Part shown: positions 54,658 to 64,000 of the stretch, piece by piece
Layout: every line of letters begins with the position of its first letter
Position numbering within the stretch: position 1 is the first letter of the stretch
NCBI GenBank assembly: GCA_902651635.1
Contig: CACRSC010000084.1
Location: 1,014,267-1,078,266, forward strand
DNA from: Mastigamoeba balamuthi
Lineage: Eukaryota > Evosea > Mastigamoebida > Mastigamoebidae
Length of the DNA: 64,000 nt
Reading direction: 5' to 3'
Translations under genes and position numbers: made by a program
The notes under the pieces: model-generated
What the model saw: only the letters and a program-made list of their open reading frames with translations
Database searches by the model: none
What the model was told of the DNA's origin: nothing

Positions 54658-56678
54658 ATGGGAACGAGGGCCGCAGAAGTGGACGCAGCGTGGACTGCCG
54701 TCGTGAACCTCCTCCGCACCTCGTTCGACGTGAGCCCTGGGGAAATCGTCGGCGAGCAAGACGCCCGGGACTTTGTCGCCCAGGCCGGCGTGAACGACCG
54801 CGCAATCGCAGCGATAGTCATCGCCCGCTGGAAGAAGCTCTTCCCGGGCACCTTCCTAGTCGGAGCTGCGCCCCAGCCCCGAGGTTCGAGCCCCCTCGCG
54901 TGGGCGCTACTCTTCCCCCCTCACATTTCTTTCTTCGGTCTCGTCCTTGGCGTCGATAACAATTGTATTTCGCTTTGCAGCTCCCGCTCCTGCGCCAGGT
55001 AAGCGACGCGATCTTGGGGGATGGCCGGCCTCACTGACCACTTGGAGCAGCGCTTACGAACATCACGCGCGAGATAAACACAATGCTGCTGCAGCCCCTC
55101 GACGGCGAGGTCCTCGGAGCGCTGCTCGCGATGCCCAGGACAGCAGAGGAGTTTGAGGCGTGGCACCAGCAGCTCGAGGGCGTGATGACCGCACCGCCGC
55201 CTGTGAAGATCCCGTTTGGGGGCGCGATACCCGGGGAAGAGTTCCCTGACTGGCTGGACCGCGAGCACCCCCAGCGCGTCTGCACACTGGGCGCGAGGCT
55301 GTTCATCTGGGCACAGACGGCGTGCGTGACGTGCCGCACAAGGCCACAACGCACCCGCAGCATGGATGCCATTTGCCATTTTTGACGCGTTGCTGTGCAG
55401 GAACTTGGTTGAGGGGACAGAGATGACCGCGCAGATTAACCACAACGAGGTCTTTGTGACCGTGTGGAAGGAGTTCCTTATGCAGTGGCCTCTCTTCACA
55501 CTTCAATTCACCTCCAAGGACCGGAGCATCAGCTCGGCGAGCTCCGGATCGCGTTTCCCGGACGGTTCGATTTTCGTGAAGGGGGTCCCTGTCTACAGCG
55601 GTATGCTCTTTCCCTTGGCTTCGTTGCGCCCTCAGCAATCCCCCAGCGGAATTCAAGGCGTCCGGTGATTACGCTAGTGACGACAAGTCGATGAAGGGTG
55701 CTCGCAACGATATCTTGGCCAAGTTCAACTTTGTCGCCCAGTTCTGGGGTCCCCTGTGGTTCCGTCTCAGTGCATACGGCAACAACAAGTCCCTGCAGCT
55801 TGCTGTGATGGTGGACCCCTCGGTCATCGACCCCCTCCATGTTATCACCCCTGCCGAAGTGCCCTCCAAGAAGCGGTCCAACGTGCGACTGTTCAAGCTC
55901 GGTGCCCCGATCCTCTTCAATTCCTTCAAGGTATGCCTCTGTTGCCACATTGGTTGATACCCCCTTTCCCCTTCAGAGCTTGTGCTCTGGAATGGCGATT
56001 GCGATCAACATCCTGCGCTTCTGCCGATCGGTCTCGGATGTGCTGCTCTACGACGGAAGGGTTATCGAGAACGGGGATAGCCGAATCACCTTCGCCATCC
56101 AGGGAAGTGATGTGCAGGTGGAGAAGGCCTTTCCCTGCAGCACGGACCGCCACGCCGAGCTCCGCGATATCTACAGTAGGTTAGCAGACGTCAGCAGCCC
56201 ACATCTGGTCAAGACGCGCATAAAGAGCTTCTTCTTCGACCGCATATTCCTGGATGTGCAACCGCCGTGCTACCGACAGAACCCCAGAACAGACGACGAA
56301 CTTCGCGAGGCCGTGCTCGCTGTGTTGCGGGCACTCGAGGAGCTGCACCGGCACTCGATCTTCCACTGCGACATCCGCTGGCCCAACGTTCTGCGCAGGT
56401 GCGTGACGAGGGAGTGGGTTCTGATCGACCTCGAGTGCGCCACCACAGCACCGGGAAGGCCCACGGGCGCTCTGAAACGTCACGCCCCGGAGGCCATCAG
56501 TGGTGCTGCTGGGGACCTGTGGCTTGTGGGAGCCCTGATGGACGACTTCGTGGACATAGAAAGCCCGCTAGCTGAAGACTTGGCTGGTCAGCTGGGTCTG
56601 GCAGATCCTGTTGCGAGGCCAAAAGTCAGGGCTGCCCTGGCCCACAGGTGGTTCTCAGAACTCCTGGCTCCCCAATGA
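54658..56678 (+). CDS. Kinase-fold protein with unknown N-terminal regions
   Basis: Exons 54658-54883, a micro-exon 54981-54998 (18 nt), 55051-55330 (or -55342), 55401-55600, 55647-55930 and 55977-56678 give about 570 residues. The first 75 residues are helical (AAEVDAAWTAVVNLLRTSFD). The micro-exon adds a Pro-Ala run that joins APQPR to ALTNITREI in phase. The middle (EVFVTVWKEFLMQWPLFTLQ, FRLSAYGNNKSLQLAVMVDP) is unrecognised. The C-terminal 150 residues are kinase-like: LEELHRHSIFHCDIRWPNVL as catalytic loop and VLIDLECA in place of DFG. An HxDIRWxNVL loop with LIDLE is seen in the kinase-like C-terminal domains of Crinkler-type proteins of oomycetes and other protists; the relation is tentative. 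Confidence 0.75.
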
Positions 56679-57086
56679 AGAGTGGGAACAGTTCTGGTTC
56701 CTCAGGCACCTCTTCAAATGAAAGACGCATTTACGTTAGTTCTGTATTCTCCGTGAGTGACGTCGCACACGATCTCTTCCTCCTGGCCATGACGTAGAGT
56801 CACGTACAGTGCTCGCCAGCATCCACCACCATTCACAAAAAAACGAAGACCACACACTACTCACTCGTGTGCACCAGGCCTGCATCGGGTCAGGTGCGCT
56901 GGGCAGAAAAAGGAACTGAGTGGGAAGAGTGCAACACTCGGGTCAAACAAACTCGCTGGTTTCTTGGTGTGTTTTCAGTTCAAGTTTTCATTTTCTGAAA
57001 TTCGGAAATTCGAAAAGGAGGGGCGCAGTGGGGGCAGTGAGGGCCCACTATTTCCGGTGATGAGCCCAGTGTCAGCTCCCGCACGC
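56679..57086. repeat. Repeat fragments R2 and R1 (copy 2)
   Basis: About 56775-56895 matches the inner part of the right inverted arm (core CTTCCTCCTGGCC, TGACGTAGAGTC). About 56925-57085 is another R1 copy in plus orientation (core GAGGGCCCACTATTTCCGG). Confidence 0.65.
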
Positions 57087-57195
57087 AATGGGGGAGCTGC
57101 GCAGGATGTACCCCGACGTCTGGGGCCACAAGCGGTCGTTCGAGGTCTGCAGCGTGCTGTTCCCCACTGTCTGTCGATGTCTGCCTGACAATGTG
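57087..57195 (+). pseudogene. 3'-end fragment of the Eis-like acetyltransferase gene
   Basis: Sequence encoding MGELRRMYPDVWGHK and then RSFEVCSVLFP matches residues near the C-terminus of the gene at 52725-54068, followed by the same stop-proximal and 3' flanking sequence. One base is missing in the PKLSV segment. It has no upstream coding part, so it is a truncated copy. Confidence 0.85.
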
Positions 57196-57509
57196 ATATG
57201 ACCCTGCTGCTCTGTTGGTGTGGATGGGGCAATGCACGACAATGACATTATGAGGTCTTGTTTGGCCACCGACCTCTGGCCTCACGAGGGTTGACCTGAG
57301 CACATCAGCCCCGCGCGCGCAGTGCACAGCACCCCTCGAGAGCACCATCGTTGCAGTAAGTAGCGCCGTCAGCAACGCGGCGATGACGAGCAGTGCCCAC
57401 ATGGAGGTTTCGCTTGAGTACGATGTGGGCGAGAGAGAACCGGCACACACGGGAAACCACTCATCGGCGACCAAGCCGAAGTACAGGAAAAAAGAAACTG
57501 GAGAACAGT
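57196..57509. repeat. Copy of the acetyltransferase 3' flank
   Basis: Aligns with about 54075-54382 with moderate divergence, including the shared segments GGCACACACGGGAAACCACTC and CGATGACGAGCAGTGCCCAC. Confidence 0.75.
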
Positions 57510-58190
57510 GCAACACTCGGGAGCAGGTCAGACAAGGTCGTTGGTTCTTGTTTGGTTTTCGGTTCTGGGATTTCGGGAATGCGAAAAGGGGGGCGCAGCA
57601 GGGCAGCGAGGGCCCACTGTTTCCGGTGCTGAGCCGGTGTCAGCTCCCCCAGCAGACCTGACCCGTGTCAGCTCCCTGGGGGATCCCTGTCACCGGCATC
57701 GCGCACGGTCATGTGGGTCGCTGCGCCGCCTCCGCTGCGCTGCGCACACGCCACGTACGCCCGGGGACTCTCTGCAAGAACACCATGGCGTGGCGTGGAA
57801 TGCTGTCAGCGCTGCGGCGAGCACGAGGAGCAGGCCACGAATGGGCAGGGCAGGCGAGGCGTATCTCATCTCTTGTGTCCGACACCAACGGGCTCTGCGC
57901 GTTGTCGCTGCGGCCCCACGACCTTGCAGGCGCTCTCTCCTTTGCACGCGGTGGTCGCTCTCGACGCCCGCTGAGGCCCGTAGAGGGTGACGCGATGCGA
58001 GGCCTCGCATTGTGCATGAGGGAGCAGTGTGTGGTCTTAAGCAGAGTGTAGAGCAGCGGTCTTTCTTGTGAAATGATGACGGTGGATGCGGGCGAGGGCC
58101 AGTCTGCTTGCACGCGACTCTACGTCACGGCCACGGCCAGGAGGAAACGTCACTCGTAAAGAATATCTTTCTGCAACATTTCTCGGCCGC
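57510..58190 (+). repeat. Left arm of a large inverted repeat (partner 62780-63435)
   Basis: Starts with R1 (ACACTCGGGAGC...GTCAGACAAGGTCG) and runs to CGTCACTCGTAAAGAATATC, then TTTCTGCA. The reverse complement of 62780-63435 matches nearly end to end with small indels. The arms face each other with the CGTCACTCG ends inward. Confidence 0.8.
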
Positions 58191-58782
58191 TCCAAGGTCG
58201 TGCTCAAAGCATTCGAACGAGGCGCCGCACGGCCCGCAGGGTGGCGTTTTCCGGGCAGCTCGGTCAGCCTGGTGACGGCCTCAGCAGTGGCCCAATCACC
58301 TCCTGTTCTGGGGAAAGGAGATGGCCCGGTTTACTCCTCTCTCTCTCTCTAGTGTTGTCAAGCTCTTTCTCAGTGCCCCAGTAACAGGAACTCTTTCCAC
58401 CCTCTGAAGCCCAACTCACCTGTCTTCTCACAACGAGGCATTGTGTGAATGCCTCTTTAAGAATGCTTCATTCGTTGATGTCTGCTCTGTGCGTCTCTCT
58501 GACACCCTGTCTGTCTCCCTCGCGCCGTGTTTCCCTTTTGCTGCGAGCCATCGTTGCGGTCCCTCGCTGACCCCGCTGCGGTGGCCTGTGACTCGCGGGG
58601 GCCCTTTCACAAGGGGTCCCGGGTCATCCCGCTCCCGCGGTGAGGCCCCGCAGAGGCCCCTCTCCCCGGGCACAGTTTTAACGCCCTTCGCTCTTGCCGC
58701 CCCGCGCTCACAGCACAGCTGCGCATGCCGAACCCAGTAAGGTTGTTGTCACCCACTGTGCGCGCTCGCCCGCGCCCGCAGT
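58191..58782. other. Spacer inside the inverted repeat, no gene recognised
   Basis: Pyrimidine-rich, with a CT microsatellite near 58340. The last part may be an intron ending GCCCGCAG at 58782. Confidence 0.4.
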
Positions 58783-59105
58783 CGTCAACGCGGCCAGGGA
58801 GGCCCTCTCCAGCGAGAGCGCCGTGACCACGGCCCTGCGCCAGCTGCGGGCTCGCGCCATGCTTGCCACGCTCCTGGGCCCCCTGTCCATCGCCGACGCG
58901 CTGGCGGTGCCCCCCACCAGCGCCCACGTTGCCCGTGAGGCTCTGCGAGCGGCCTCCGCGGTCAGCGGGGGACTCGCAGCGCTGTTCGCGGGCTTCGAGG
59001 CCCTCGCGGAGCTGCCCGAGGAAACCGCCCACCAACGCCGTGCGGCGCGCAGTCGACCTCCTCTGCCAGTGCGCCGAAGGCCTCTCCGCTAAGTCGTGGG
59101 GGCCG
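58783..59105 (+). pseudogene. Fragment encoding an alpha-helical protein, frame interrupted
   Basis: After a good acceptor the frame reads NAAREALSSESAVTTALRQL, then ARAMLATLLGPLSIADAL, AHVAREALRAASAVSGGLAA and EALAELPEE. Near 59023 the coding quality moves to another frame (TNAVRRAVDLLCQCAEGLSA). The composition suggests an armadillo-like helical repeat protein. It is either a broken gene copy or an exon with an error. No start codon is evident. Confidence 0.45.
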
Positions 59106-59400
59106 GCTGCGTCTGCAGGGCACTGGCGGCCCTCTTCTGCAGCACCAGAGGCTGCACGGCCGCCGTCCGGGAGGTGGGGCGGCGGCCAGGCCTCAACCGC
59201 GGCCCTGTGCCCCACGGCGTCCTCCTGGACGGCCTAAGTTCGGTCGCAAGATAACCACCGACGACAATTGCTACGTGGCGGCTCGCCGTCCTAATATGGC
59301 TTACAAATGCAACAACTGACTTTGCCAGTTGGAGGGCAAAAATCTGTGACACCACACAAACGACCTGGCACAGAAGAGAGTTTGGTGTGTTGTGTGATCT

Positions 59401-61399
59401 ATGGGTAACACGGAGAGCAGCACCCAGCCAGCCACCGTGGCGGAGAGCAGCACCCAACAAACCGCCGTTGCGGAGAGCAGCACCCGGCTGGACGCTGCAG
59501 CCTCGGCAGTTGGCACTGCCTGGGCACTGCGCGAGCACGTGGTGGCCCGCGTGGAGAGCGCGCTGGACCTGGCGAGGCTCGCCACCGCGTGCCCCGCGCT
59601 TCTCGGGCGCAGTTGCGCCTCCTCCCTCGCCGCCCGCGGGACAGCTACAGCCTCTCTGGAGTTCCTCAACTCTCTCGTCCGTGCATCCGTCTCTGGTCGT
59701 CCTCCTCAGGACGACGTGCGCGCCCTGTTCTCTGTCTTCCCGCCCACCGTGGTGGGGCGCGCAGACGCCAGGCTAGTCTCTGCCGCGCTGTGGGCGTGCA
59801 CCGCGATACCCAGGCGCCTGCTCTCTGGTAGGCAGGGTACGGAGGCGCGGCAGGCGCTCGAGGAAGCGCACCTTGGTCCGGCGCCCGAGTGGTGCTGGAC
59901 CCGCGGGTTCTGCGAGTGCTGCGCCGCGGGACTCCACGAGGCCGTCGCGGTACTCGCACGCACCCGGGAGCTCGGCGTCACTCGCGGCTCGCTGCTCCGC
60001 CAGCCCGCCCCCTCGCCGGACGCCAGGCACTGCCTCGAGTGGTCCATACGCGCGGCAGTGCGCGGATCCCACACGGGAGTGCTGCGCGTCCTGACCTCGC
60101 CGCCGCTGAGTTGCACGCCCGGCGACCTCGTCAGCTCGCTCGCCCGCCACGAGGTCATCCCCGCGCGGCTCGACATCGTCGAGGTGCTCCTCCCCGCGAT
60201 GGGGCCCGAGGCGGCAGCGAGGAAGGGCCGCGGCCTGCTCTGCCGCGCCGCGTACGCGGGCGACGTCGGCCTCATTGAGTACCTCGCCCGCAACTGCTTC
60301 TACGCCATGCCACCGAGCACCGACGCGCGCAACGCCCTCCGCTGGGCGTGCGAGGGGGGGCAGGCGGCCGTGGTCGCACTCCTGGCCCGGCCTCCATTCT
60401 CCTTGGGGCGGGCCGACGCCAAGGCCGTCGAGGCCCTCGCCTACGCGACCAAGTGCGCCGGGGGCCGTGGCGGCGGGCGCCCTGCGGCGGTGGTGGCGGC
60501 ACTGGCGATGCCGCCGTACTCGCTGGGAACCGCAGACGCCCGAGGCCGCCCGCTCCGCGTGGCGCTATCCGCGTGCAACGCCGAGGCCCTGGCCGCTCTC
60601 GCCTCGTTCCCGTACCGCCTCTCGCTCGATGACGTACGCCGCGCCACGCGTGGGTACAGGCGGCTGGCTGCGCCCAGCGGCCTTGGGGCGCTCCTCGGCG
60701 CCCTCGCCCAGCCGCCGTACTGTCTCACGGGGGCCGAGCTGCGCTCCGCGGGCGCTGCGGGCCATGTGCTCGAGCGCGCAGTGGCCACGGCCGCACCGGG
60801 CCACCAGGGTGCTGGCAGCGGAGCCTTACTGCCTGGGGAGGGGCGACCTGGGCCCCGAGGGAATCAGACGCCTGATCGAGGCCGCGCTGCTGCTGCTCCC
60901 GACGGCGGCGGCGATGAAGCAACCGGCAGCGTCGGGTGACGACTGGCGCGCCGCGGTGAGCCAGGTGCTCACCAAGCGCGCGCTGCACCGAGCGACTGGC
61001 CGCGCCAGCTTCCCGGAGCTCCTGAGCCGCCTCGCGCAGCATCCGTGGTCGCTGGGCAAGGCCGATCTACTGCCGCTGATGCAGGGCGTCTTCGTCTTCC
61101 CGGGGCTGCTGCGCGCGCCGTGCCTCGCGGCCATCGCCGAGCAGCCGTACGGTGCCGGGAAGCGTGAGGCCAGGGAGCTCCGGCTCCTGCGCGCCGCTAT
61201 TGTGCAGGGCAGGGCAGACGCGATTGAGGCGTTGGCGCGCGAGCCGTTCGGGCTCGACAGGAGCGACCTGCTCGAACACCTGGACGCCCTGGAACATAGG
61301 GTGTGGCAGCGCCGCCAGGTGGTCAGGGCGCTGGCCAATCCACCATACTGCCTCTGCGAAAGAGATGTCAGCCCGCGCGACTGGCTTCTTCTGAGCTAA
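59401..61399 (+). CDS. Repeat protein with possible N-myristoylation signal, one frame break
   Basis: No introns. It begins MGNTESST, which fits an N-myristoylation signal, followed by three AESST-type repeats encoded by a 30-bp tandem repeat. The body is a run of helical repeats of about 30-40 residues with the recurring signature ALA-PPY-L-x-x-AD (LARPPFSLGRADAKAVEALA, LAMPPYSLGTADARG, LAQPPYCLTGAEL, LAAEPYCLGRGDL, LAREPFGLDRSDL, LANPPYCLCERDV). It resembles degenerate ankyrin-like arrays of amoebae. Up to about 60790 the frame is continuous; the repeats then continue to 61399 in a frame shifted by one base. Either a recent lesion or a sequence error; coding quality is high on both sides. 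It lies between the two inverted arms. Confidence 0.65.
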
Positions 61400-61620
61400 G
61401 ATAGAGTGCCCCCCACCCCAGACTGCTCATAATATGTCTTCTGCAGCCCTCGCCTCCCGCTGCGAACGGCCGTGCACTTATGTCACCCCCCCCTTTGCAG
61501 CCAAACAGACCATTTTACCAGTTTCATCATGTTGTTTTGTTCCCGTTTGTTCTCTCGTCCTACCGAAAAAGGTGCAGCCCTTCGTGATTTGCCCCATACC
61601 AACACACAGAGCAGATAAAA
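61400..61620. other. Short spacer, no gene
   Basis: Nothing supported. It ends at the boundary of the acetyltransferase pseudogene. Confidence 0.4.
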
Positions 61621-62160
61621 TCATTCACATTGTAAGCAGACGTCAACAGAGAGCTTGGGGAACAGCACTCTGCAGACCTCGAACGAGCGCTTGTGGCCCC
61701 AGACGTCAATCTTCAGTCGCCCAGCATCATCCTCGCAGCGGCCCTGTGTGGCAGCTCGAGCGCCATCTGCTCGCTCGAGCTGAACTCGGGGCCCCCGTGG
61801 TTGATGCTGAACTCCTCGCCTCGACGCTGACGTGCCCGTCGTCTCCCAGCTCACAAGCATGTCGTCCAGTCCATGTGTGGGTTGCAGAAGCTCAGCAACA
61901 CCGACACCCCATGCAGCCCTGCGGGAGCCGCCCTGCGCTCCATGACCGGCTGGCTGCAGGTCACGCAGCAGCTTGACGGGCTGCGGTATGCATATGTACC
62001 ACGCGTATGGCATCGGGTCCTCGTCGCCCGCCAGTGCCCTCAGCATCGCAGCCACCTCAGGCTGTGGTGGTGGGCAGCCCCGTCTCGCGCACGATGCCCC
62101 AGAGCGTGGCCAGCGTGCAGACGAAGGCGCCACGGTGCGAGTAGAGAAGAGTGAAGCAGT
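61621..62160 (-). pseudogene. Degenerate partial copy of the Eis-like acetyltransferase
   Basis: On the minus strand, blocks matching the C-terminal 40% of the protein at 52725-54068 are recognisable: PQPEVAAMLRALAGDEDP, PQPVKLLRDLQPA, a region like SINHGGPEFSS, and RSFEVCRVLFPKLSVDVCL near 61640. The frame is broken several times, and part of the MGELRRMYP segment is missing. It is diverged further than the fragment at 57087. Confidence 0.8.
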
Positions 62161-62779
62161 CGACGCTGTCGAAGAGGATGGCCAGAGGCCAGCAGCAGGC
62201 GCGGGCCAGGACGCTGTTGTTGTCTTCCCGGGCTGCCGCTCCTCGAAGTCCCAGGTGACTCGACGAGCCGGGGACGGCACATTAGCCCTCATGCACTGCA
62301 GTTGGTGGCCGTTCTCTGGCCCTCAACGTCACCTTGATGGCCCACCTCGTGACGTCAAGTGGCACAGGAATTTCCACTCAGCTCGGACGACGACCACGAA
62401 GTGATCGCTTTGCGTTCACTGTTGCATTGCCCAGCGCCGGTGATGGGCCAACCGCTGTCCACCGGATCCAGCACTCACTGAACTCGCCATACTTGGCAGG
62501 TGCGAACCCGTAGCACTGCGCATTGCCCCTCCTCAACCGAAGTTGTGCCAGGGGGTGCGAGTGGGCTGCGAAACAACGCTGACAGAAGTGGGTGCTGTGC
62601 TGGCCAGCCAGACCGCGGACGACAGCCGCTTGCCACACTGTCCTGCTGCGGCCCGGCGCGAGATTCCCCCAGGTCGTCACAGGCGCCCTGCCCTGCCCTG
62701 CGCCAGCTCTGAGGCCACCAGTACGACGTGAGTTCAACACGCACGTGAGTTCGAAGAGCACCATAGAAGAAGTGCAGAA
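62161..62779. other. Spacer inside the inverted repeat; unassigned coding-like frame
   Basis: A minus-strand frame contains a moderately protein-like stretch (RGNAQCYGFAPAKYGEFSEC), but no start, motif or splice structure I can support. Confidence 0.3.
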
Positions 62780-63435
62780 AGATATTCGAGTGACGCTTCC
62801 TCCTGGCCGTGACGTAGAGTCGCGTGCAAGCAGGCCGGCCCTCGCCCGCATCCACCGTCATCATTTCACAAAAAGACCGCTGCTCTACACTCTGCTTATG
62901 ACCACACACTCCCTCATGTACAACGCGAGGCCTCGCATCGCGTCAACCTCTACGGGCCTCAGCGGGCGTCGAGAGCGACCACCGCGTGCAAAGGAGAGCG
63001 CCTGCAAGGTCGTGCAGCGACAACGCGCGGAGCCCGTTGGTGTCGGACACAAGAAATGAGATACGCCTCTCCCCGCCCTGCCCATTCGTGGTCTGCTCCT
63101 CGTGCTCGATCGCCGCAGCGCTGACAGCATGCCACGCCGTGGTGTTCTTGCAGGGGAGGCCCCACGGGCGTACGTGGCGTGCGCGCAGCGCAGCGGAGGC
63201 GGCGCAGCGACCCACATGACCGTGCGTGATGCCGGTGACAGGGATCCCCCAGGGAGCTGACACGGGTCAGGTCTGCTGGGGGAGCTGACACCGGCTCAGC
63301 GCCGGAAACAGTGGGCCCTCGCTGCCCCGCTGCGCCCCCCCCTTTCGCATTCCCGAAATCCCAGAACCGAAAACCGGAACCGAAAACCAAACAAGAAACC
63401 AGCGACCTTGTCTGACCCGCTTCCGAGTGTTTTCC
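62780..63435 (-). repeat. Right arm of the large inverted repeat
   Basis: Inverse of 57510-58190. Its outer end contains R1 in minus orientation (about 63290-63435), and its inner end is GAATATCGAGTGACGCTTC-like sequence read on this strand. Small frames inside (for example MSAPWGIPVTGITHGHVGRC) are present in both arms but have no recognisable product. Confidence 0.8.
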
Positions 63436-64000
63436 ATTGAAGGGCATTGCCGCTGAAAAATGTGCTACTTCCCGTGTCTGCGCCGAGGCCCCGCTGGAGA
63501 ACATCCCGTGTGTGTGGAAAGTGACTGTGGGTCCTGCTGACCGGCTGGATGAAGAACAGCTCAACACGCGGGAGCGCCGATACATGATACTGGGACCCTC
63601 GGACGTGTCGCCGCAAACAGGCCCTGGTGTGAGCCAGACCACGGACCTGCACCACCGCCGCTTCCTCGACCTCCAGGCACGAGTGATGGGCGTACTCGGC
63701 CGCCATCGAGGCCGCCGTGCCGCCGTGCCGCTTGGCATCTCGGCAGTCGAGAAACGCCGGGCATCTGCGGCTGGCCGCGGTGACGCCGTGCCCCTGCTAC
63801 GCTCGAGTGGCAGTGGACTACCCATCACGACCCCGTCCCCGTCAACGAGGACGACCTCTGGCGTCAGGAGCGTGCCCTCAGACCGCCCTCGTTGTGAGCG
63901 CTGGCCTTGTCTGCTCTCGCACGGGCACCGCTGAATTCGCACACACGCGAGCGCGAGCTCAGAGCGCACACCACTACTCACGCTCTCATCTCATTCTACG
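63436..64000. other. Window end, no gene recognised
   Basis: A plus-strand open frame (63437-63934) includes coding-like segments (ENIPCVWKVTVGPADRLDEE, RRYMILGPSDVSP). No start, domain or splice sites could be fixed, so I leave it unassigned. Confidence 0.3.

Overview
This is a window of eukaryotic nuclear DNA. Coding stretches are strongly G/C-rich at third codon positions, genes are packed on both strands, and most are cut by short introns of about 45-350 nt. I modelled about 60 introns. The usual donor is GTRCG or GTGAG. A surprising minority begin with GC instead of GT. The gene content suits a free-living amoeboid protist: a tyrosine-kinase-like kinase, a receptor-type class III cyclase, a PTEN-family phosphatase, a Costars-LIM-RhoGAP protein and an RCC1 protein. 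Amoebozoa, perhaps an archamoeba such as Mastigamoeba or an Acanthamoeba relative, is my best guess. No rRNA or organelle marker confirms this.

Layout. 1-13 kb: ADP-sugar pyrophosphatase (NUDT5-like), SNF2 remodeller (SMARCAD1/Fun30-like), a tyrosine-kinase-like gene that appears to read on into a PAS-like/zinc domain, an adenylate/guanylate cyclase with one frame break, and copy 1 of a secreted cysteine-rich repeat protein. 12.6-19 kb: a TRIC-type cation channel, two tandem paralogues of unknown function, and a 604-bp tandem duplication joined by an N. 19.7-25.7 kb: one large minus-strand gene joining a propeller-like N-terminus, an alpha-solenoid, RCC1 repeats and a C-terminal zinc module. 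26-30 kb: uracil phosphoribosyltransferase divergent from Kae1/OSGEP, then copy 2 of the cysteine-rich protein in inverted orientation. 30-39 kb: small hypothetical genes, an AT-rich island holding a decayed caspase-like gene, an endonuclease III, RPB9 divergent from a C2H2 zinc-finger gene. 39-49.5 kb: a kinase-like protein with a degenerate DFG, a nucleoside hydrolase, PTEN-DUF547, Costars-LIM-RhoGAP, and tRNA-Cys(GCA). 49.8-64 kb: an intronless GPI-type esterase, a small Cys-rich protein, an intronless Eis-like acetyltransferase, a kinase-fold protein with an 18-nt micro-exon, then a repeat-rich tail made of partial acetyltransferase copies and a pair of roughly 0.65-kb inverted arms around an intronless repeat-protein gene.

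The genes do not form one pathway. Common threads are signalling (kinase, cyclase, PTEN, RhoGAP), nucleotide salvage (UPRT, nucleoside hydrolase, Nudix) and core nuclear functions (SNF2, RPB9, Kae1, Nth). The most unusual features are the domain fusions, the GC-AG introns with a GCACG donor, a recurrent AGATATT/AATATCT motif just upstream of many start codons, and several recent duplications. I found no CRISPR array, retroelement or intact transposon that I can support.
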